Origin: CAZAIO01 sp964485235
Lineage (GTDB): Bacteria > Chloroflexota > Dehalococcoidia > GIF9 > UBA5629
Direction of reading: 5' to 3'
NCBI GenBank assembly: GCA_964485235.1
Contig: CAZAIO010000086.1
Location: 1 to 11,776 of the forward strand
DNA: 11,776 nt
The notes beneath the pieces were generated by a model. That model was not told where the DNA came from. It did not search any database and saw only the letters and a list, made by a program, of their open reading frames with translations. Positions 7,905 to 11,776 of this stretch are shown here, one piece after another. Every line of letters starts with the position of its first letter. The first letter of the stretch is position 1. Made by a program: the position numbers and the translations under genes.

Positions 7905-7918
7905 GCAAATAATATAAT
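7890..7918 (+). promoter_or_regulatory. Perfect-consensus sigma-70-type promoter of the dehydratase operon
   Basis: TTGACA (7890-7895) and TATAAT (7913-7918) are separated by exactly 17 nt; every one of the 12 hexamer positions matches the consensus. The transcription start should be near 7925, leaving a leader of about 122 nt before the ATG at 8047. It is the best promoter seen in the window and drives the accessory operon rather than the housekeeping genes. Confidence 0.82.
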
Positions 7919-8046
7919 ATGGTTCAATTCAGCAAAAGATATTCATCCACAAATTATCTTAATAATATAATTATCCAAAACTTATCTGAAGAATATGATT
8001 CGACCCAATCTACATTTTTAGATACGAGCGAGAGTGAGGGTAAATT

Positions 8047-9204
8047 ATGAGTAAAAAGCAGTTATCCGGCCATTTACAAAGCAGGCTGGAACAAGTGAGA
8101 AAAGCAAAAGATGAAGGAGCAAAAGTAATCGGCTATTTCCCCGGAAATTATGTGCCGGAAGAATTGATCTATGCAGCCGGAGCAATACCGATATGTTTTG
8201 CAAATGCCGGTATTTCCGGAAATGAAACAGTGGCTGCGCTGGAAATAATGCCGCATCTGGGATGTCCTTTCGCTAAAGCAAAAATAGGCGAAAAGAGTCT
8301 GAATACAAATCCTTATTATGAACTGGTTGATTTGTTTGTAGCGCCTATCACCTGTCAGCATCTTAAAAAGGTCGCTGAAGTATGGGACTACTATGGTGAT
8401 ATGAAAATATTCAAGCTGGGTGTACCGCACAACTATAACGGCGATATCGAGCTCGACTACTATGTGGAAAGGTTACGTGATCTCAAGAAGCAGTTGGAAG
8501 TATTAACCGGTAATGAAATTACAGATAATAAACTGAGTAATGCTATCGAACTATATAATAACATGCGTGAATCCTTTAAAAGGATTAGTCTTACTCGTCG
8601 TGCATCAAGCTCCCCTATAAGTGCACTGGAGTTTGCCGGATTAAATCATGCTTCTCTATACGCCGATCCTGTGTTTATGTCGGACTATCTGGACGATGTG
8701 TATAAAGAATGTGTTGCGGGGGATTCAGATAGAACTGAGGGAAGTATACCGAGGATTTTGCTTATTGGACCGAATCTTTCGGATGGCGATTACAACATTC
8801 TGGAGGTGGTAAAAAATGCAGGAGCTGAAATCGTCATTGAGGAAATATGTGAAGGGTTCAGATATTACTGGCAGAATATAGGGGTAAAGGGCGACGTACT
8901 TCGATCGCTTGCAAAAGGATATTTACAGGATAAATTACCCTGTGCATTTATGAGATTTTCATCGAAAAAAAGGCTCGATTTCACGCTTGAATTGATCAAG
9001 GACTTCAATATATCCGGCGTTGTATGGTATCAGTTGCTTTGTTGTGAAACATATGACCTTGAGTCTTTTTTCTTTGCACGTGAGTTAGGTGAACGGAATA
9101 TACCGATGCTCATTTTGGAGTCGGCTTATGAAGCAGAGGGAATTGGACAGGTAAAAATTCGCGTAGATGCTTTCATTGAGATGCTCAAGGGAGGAATTGA
9201 ATAA
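8047..9204 (+). CDS. 2-hydroxyacyl-CoA dehydratase-family subunit (HgdB/BcrC-like)
   Basis: This is an iron-sulfur subunit of the superfamily that includes 2-hydroxyglutaryl-CoA, lactoyl-CoA and phenyllactyl-CoA dehydratases and ATP-dependent benzoyl-CoA reductase. These enzymes use single electrons to dehydrate or reduce CoA thioesters under strictly anoxic conditions. The 385 residues match the smaller subunits (about 370-385). GYFPGNYVPEELIYAAGAIPI (29-49) is the typical N-terminal segment. Cysteines at 73 (LGCPFAK), 103 (TCQHLKK) and 332/333 (LLCCETYD) sit where the family's [4Fe-4S] ligands lie. The C-terminus, with LESAYEAEGIGQVKIRVDAFIEML, fits the family's E-x-x-x-G-Q-x-x-x-R-x-x-A-F ending. 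GAGGG at 8036-8040 sets the start, 6 nt upstream. The stop codon shares one base with the next gene's ATG. The substrate cannot be named; no activator ATPase is seen. Confidence 0.9.
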   Translation: MSKKQLSGHLQSRLEQVRKAKDEGAKVIGYFPGNYVPEELIYAAGAIPICFANAGISGNETVAALEIMPHLGCPFAKAKIGEKSLNTNPYYELVDLFVAPITCQHLKKVAEVWDYYGDMKIFKLGVPHNYNGDIELDYYVERLRDLKKQLEVLTGNEITDNKLSNAIELYNNMRESFKRISLTRRASSSPISALEFAGLNHASLYADPVFMSDYLDDVYKECVAGDSDRTEGSIPRILLIGPNLSDGDYNILEVVKNAGAEIVIEEICEGFRYYWQNIGVKGDVLRSLAKGYLQDKLPCAFMRFSSKKRLDFTLELIKDFNISGVVWYQLLCCETYDLESFFFARELGERNIPMLILESAYEAEGIGQVKIRVDAFIEMLKGGIE

Positions 9205-10592
9205 TGCTTGAATTATTAAAATTATGCGGTTTTGAGCAGGAGGATTTAAACAAGCAGTTACCCAGAATAGAAAGAATGTTTAATAAACTGGGAATAACCG
9301 GTGATGATATTGCGAAAGCCAAGGGGAGACTTAATAAATTCTATGACATGAAATTAAACGGTGTACGGAAAATGTTTCGCCTGTATCTCCTGAGTTCGGC
9401 GGACCTGATGCTGGCAAGGGAAGAAGGAAAGAAGTTCATCATTTATGGCCTTATGTCTCCCGGTGTTGAAGCGGCTGCGGCGGCATTGATGACAAAATCC
9501 GATGAGGTCTTTTTAGGGCATCCGGGCCTTTTATCTGTTGTTGCAGGATGTATTTTTGATAAATTAACTCCTGCTCTGGAAGCAGCGGAAAACAGTTGCT
9601 TAAAAGCAGGAAAAGTTTCTCATTGTTCGAACCAGAAATTGTATGTAGGTTCAATTGCTTTAGGCTGGATTCCAAAGCCGGATCTACTAGTAACATGCGG
9701 ATTTTTGTGCGATTCAGCCCCCAAGACCGCAGAGATCATCCATGAATTGTGGGGTATACCGGCATATATTTACGATACCTGTAAAGATATGGAGACAATG
9801 GATGGTTCCGGAGGAAATGATGTCATGAAATTGGCAGCTACCGGTTCGAGGAAACTCGTAAATAAACTACAGGACGTGACCGGAATTGAAATAACCGATG
9901 ATATGTTACGTGAAGCTTTGGGTGCGGGGAGGGAGTTCGGAGATATTTCATTGAAGCTGACCAGTTTGTTGGGAACAAGCGACCCTATTCCTGTCGGTAG
10001 TACCCATCATAATTTGATTTATCGTTTGAACCGGACAGCAACTAATATAAGTAACTATCCGCGCGCAGTTGAAGCGGTACGCATGTTCTATGATGAAGTG
10101 CAGGAAAGAGTAAACGAGGGTTATGCTGCTGTAGAAAAAGGAGCTCCCAGGATATTTTGTCTTGCGCCTCCCAGTGAGTCCAGTCCGGATTTAGAATATC
10201 TGATCGATGAGTTGGGTATAGCTAATGCCGCGTCGGAAAATCGCCTTTTTCCACCTGACGGAAGACGTTCTCCCGCAAGAGGAAGGTCGGCGGACCCATA
10301 TGAGGCAATGTGTTCAAATCTGCTTACATCGATGTATGAAACGCCGAAAGCTCGGATTCCGGCACTGCTTGGATTTTGTAAGACCATGAAATTTGACGGA
10401 GTGCTGGCGAGATATCATGCCGGGTGCCGTTCCGCTGCTCTCGATTCAATGATAATCAGGTCTGCAATTAAAAAGGAACTGGGCATACCAGTCGTTGTGC
10501 TCGATTGGGAAAACTTTGATCCAAGAGTCTATAATCATGAGCAATATAGCAGGTTATTTGAATCATTCAAGCTCATGATGCGACCAGTATGA
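9204..10592 (+). CDS. 2-hydroxyacyl-CoA dehydratase-family subunit (HgdA/BcrB-like)
   Basis: This is the second, larger subunit of the same superfamily, presumably forming a heterodimer with the product of the preceding gene. Its 462 residues are near HgdA size (about 477) and longer than FldB or HadB types (about 410). Candidate [4Fe-4S] ligands are Cys141 (VSHCSNQ), Cys165 or Cys169 (VTCGFLCD) and Cys408 (YHAGCRS). The C-terminal VVVLDWENFDPRVYN segment (430-444) fits the family's closing Rossmann-like fold. Residues about 340-368 (RLFPPDGRRSPARGRSADPY) form an Arg/Pro-rich stretch that looks like an insertion loop. The ATG at 9204 overlaps the previous stop as TAATG, and AGGGAGG (9188-9194) lies 9 nt upstream, so the two are translationally coupled. 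Family membership is strong; which subunit binds the substrate is not known here. Confidence 0.88.
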   Translation: MLELLKLCGFEQEDLNKQLPRIERMFNKLGITGDDIAKAKGRLNKFYDMKLNGVRKMFRLYLLSSADLMLAREEGKKFIIYGLMSPGVEAAAAALMTKSDEVFLGHPGLLSVVAGCIFDKLTPALEAAENSCLKAGKVSHCSNQKLYVGSIALGWIPKPDLLVTCGFLCDSAPKTAEIIHELWGIPAYIYDTCKDMETMDGSGGNDVMKLAATGSRKLVNKLQDVTGIEITDDMLREALGAGREFGDISLKLTSLLGTSDPIPVGSTHHNLIYRLNRTATNISNYPRAVEAVRMFYDEVQERVNEGYAAVEKGAPRIFCLAPPSESSPDLEYLIDELGIANAASENRLFPPDGRRSPARGRSADPYEAMCSNLLTSMYETPKARIPALLGFCKTMKFDGVLARYHAGCRSAALDSMIIRSAIKKELGIPVVVLDWENFDPRVYNHEQYSRLFESFKLMMRPV

Positions 10593-10656
10593 TTGTAGAT
10601 TGTTGCTATTATCGTTGGTGGCTAAGGTATACAGAATAGTCAGGAGATCTAACACA

Positions 10657-11776
10657 ATGGATTTATCAGTGAATGTCGGAGGTCTGGAGTTAAAGAATCC
10701 TTTTGTCCTGGCCTCTTCAGATAATACACGTGACATCAGGCAGATTAAACAGGCTGAAAAGTTCGGAGCTTCGGCGGTTGTATTAAAAGCCATGCTCCCG
10801 CCTGATTCAAATGAACTTAGTTCGATGTTGCGTGTTTTTGTCGATGCAAAGGGCAAGACGGTATATGGTACTGCCGGTGCAAATAGACTTACGTATGATG
10901 AAGGGGTTGACCTTGTAAAGAAAGCCAAACAGGAAACCGGTATAAAAATAGGCGTCAACATTCCATTTTTTACGATGGAGAAATATGATGTAATCATCGA
11001 TGGTATTAAAAGACTGGCTGAGGCCGGCGCTGACTTTGTACAGCTTAACTATAAGCCTTCGATTACTACTCGTCCCGGAATACTGAGAATTAATAATAAA
11101 CGACAATTTAATAAACAGGAAGAAACGGAATACGAGGAATATACCCGTAATCTGATGAAGTTTGTAACAACACGGACCCGGGCTGTAAAACAGGCTGTAG
11201 ATATTCCGGTAATGGCAAAATTAGCACCTGATGGAGTGGATGAAGTTGCCCTGGCGATGGCGGCTGAGAGGGGAGGGATTGATGCCATTGATGCAATAGG
11301 AAGTCTGGGGGGTGCCTATAACATCGATATTTTTAATTATGGAAAACCCGGGATACCGCTGGCATCAAAAGGATTTTTCCAGTTAAATGGAGCTGCACTT
11401 AAACCATTTTCCCAGGCGGTAGTTGCTCGAATATCAAAGGCAATGAATATGCCAATCATTGGTACAGGTGGACTGATGAACTGGACCGATGTTGTCGAAA
11501 TGATCATGTTCGGTGCATCTGCAGTATCGTTCTGCGGATTGTTTATGATACGGGGATTTGAAGCTCTGGTAGAGATAGATAAAGGCTTACGGGAATTCAT
11601 GGAGCATGAAGGTTATATGTCGTTGGAAGATTTCAGAGGTATGGCACTGAATCATATGGCGTCGTCAATGGGAACATGCGAGTTTATACCCGGCGTAGCC
11701 AGAATAGACCATGAAAAATGTACCGGCTGTGGTTTATGTCTGAAACCTGCGCACTGCCTGGCGACTTCTATGAAAG
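10657..11776 (+). CDS. PreA/DHOD-like flavoprotein with C-terminal [4Fe-4S] motif (3' end outside window)
   Basis: The frame is open for 373 codons to the right edge. It has the FMN-binding TIM barrel of class 1 dihydroorotate dehydrogenases and of PreA, the iron-sulfur subunit of dihydropyrimidine dehydrogenase. Barrel landmarks are NPFVLAS (14-20), VVLKAM (41-46, with the FMN-contact Lys), MAKLAP (186-191), IIGTGGL (267-273, phosphate-binding) and FGASAVSFC (285-293). At the C-terminus KCTGCGLCLKPAHC (354-367) gives a Cys-x2-Cys-x2-Cys-x5-Cys cluster motif, a wider last gap than the usual x3. In the active-site loop, where relatives have N-x-S-C-P, this protein has NYKPS (131-135) and no Cys, so pyrimidine chemistry is unlikely. 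AGGAG (10642-10646) lies 10 nt before the ATG. The 64-nt gap after the dehydratase genes shows no convincing promoter, so co-transcription is likely. The substrate is unknown. Confidence 0.88.
   Translation, partial: MDLSVNVGGLELKNPFVLASSDNTRDIRQIKQAEKFGASAVVLKAMLPPDSNELSSMLRVFVDAKGKTVYGTAGANRLTYDEGVDLVKKAKQETGIKIGVNIPFFTMEKYDVIIDGIKRLAEAGADFVQLNYKPSITTRPGILRINNKRQFNKQEETEYEEYTRNLMKFVTTRTRAVKQAVDIPVMAKLAPDGVDEVALAMAAERGGIDAIDAIGSLGGAYNIDIFNYGKPGIPLASKGFFQLNGAALKPFSQAVVARISKAMNMPIIGTGGLMNWTDVVEMIMFGASAVSFCGLFMIRGFEALVEIDKGLREFMEHEGYMSLEDFRGMALNHMASSMGTCEFIPGVARIDHEKCTGCGLCLKPAHCLATSMK

Larger units (their letters stand above)
7661..8046. other. AT-rich divergent intergenic region
   Basis: This 386-nt gap separates the leftward ClC gene from the rightward dehydratase operon, so it must hold both promoters. 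The right-hand part contains the strong promoter and palindrome listed separately. For ClC, the only candidate is a - strand TATAAT at 7778-7773 without a convincing -35 box, which would give a leader of about 100 nt. From 7925 to 8046 the sequence would be the untranslated leader of the dehydratase operon. It is AT-rich and shows no stable hairpin or recognised riboswitch. GAGGG at 8036-8040 is the likely ribosome binding site for the gene at 8047. Confidence 0.6.

Noticed and set aside
7925..8046. Riboswitch or structured leader before the dehydratase operon
   Set aside because: The leader is AT-rich, with only short, weak pairings (for example ATATTC with GAATAT), no terminator and no known aptamer motif.
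10593..10656. Possible separate promoter for the flavoprotein gene
   Set aside because: Only poor hexamer pairs are found (TTGTTG, 17 nt, TAAGGT); co-transcription with the dehydratase genes is simpler.
10121..11600. Several open frames of 60-145 codons on the - strand under the dehydratase and flavoprotein genes
   Set aside because: They overlap well-supported + strand genes with conserved motifs and encode no recognisable domain; they are shadow frames.

Overview
The window looks like a chromosomal stretch from an anaerobic bacterium of moderate, somewhat low GC (judged by eye, not counted). Strong AGGAGG-type ribosome binding sites precede etfB and etfA. The anaerobic lifestyle is inferred from two subunits of the oxygen-sensitive 2-hydroxyacyl-CoA dehydratase / benzoyl-CoA reductase superfamily and a flavin plus iron-sulfur oxidoreductase. 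The phylum cannot be fixed from the sequence alone; Dehalococcoidia-like Chloroflexota, Peptococcaceae-type Clostridia and anaerobic Desulfobacterota would all fit.

Layout. (1) 1-1914, + strand: the body and C-terminus of an EF-G-like translational GTPase, cut by the left edge, ending in a perfect 34-nt palindrome that probably terminates transcription from both sides. (2) 1961-5836, - strand: two transcription units facing it. prfA-prmC (release factor 1 and its glutamine methyltransferase) overlap by 4 nt. Downstream of them is etfB-etfA (both electron transfer flavoprotein subunits), with a plausible promoter of its own. (3) 5915-7660, - strand: a ClC-type chloride channel/transporter with a C-terminal CBS pair. 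(4) 7661-8046: an AT-rich divergent intergenic region with a perfect-consensus sigma-70-type promoter (TTGACA, 17 nt, TATAAT) reading right, and a small palindrome immediately upstream of its -35 box. (5) 8047 to the right edge, + strand: two adjacent 2-hydroxyacyl-CoA dehydratase-family subunits (stop and start codons overlap by 1 nt), then a dihydroorotate/dihydropyrimidine dehydrogenase-like (PreA-like) flavoprotein whose C-terminus carries a [4Fe-4S] motif. The right edge cuts this last gene.

How it fits together. The left two thirds is housekeeping: translation factors, ETF electron transfer and anion transport. The right third is the accessory and most interesting part. It is a probably regulated operon pairing a two-subunit iron-sulfur enzyme of the radical dehydratase / aromatic reductase type with a DHOD-fold, ferredoxin-like flavoprotein that lacks the usual catalytic cysteine. 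No ATPase activator and no CoA ligase or transferase lies inside the window. The substrate is unknown, and the continuation to the right would be decisive. No RNA genes, CRISPR arrays, insertion sequences or riboswitches were recognised.
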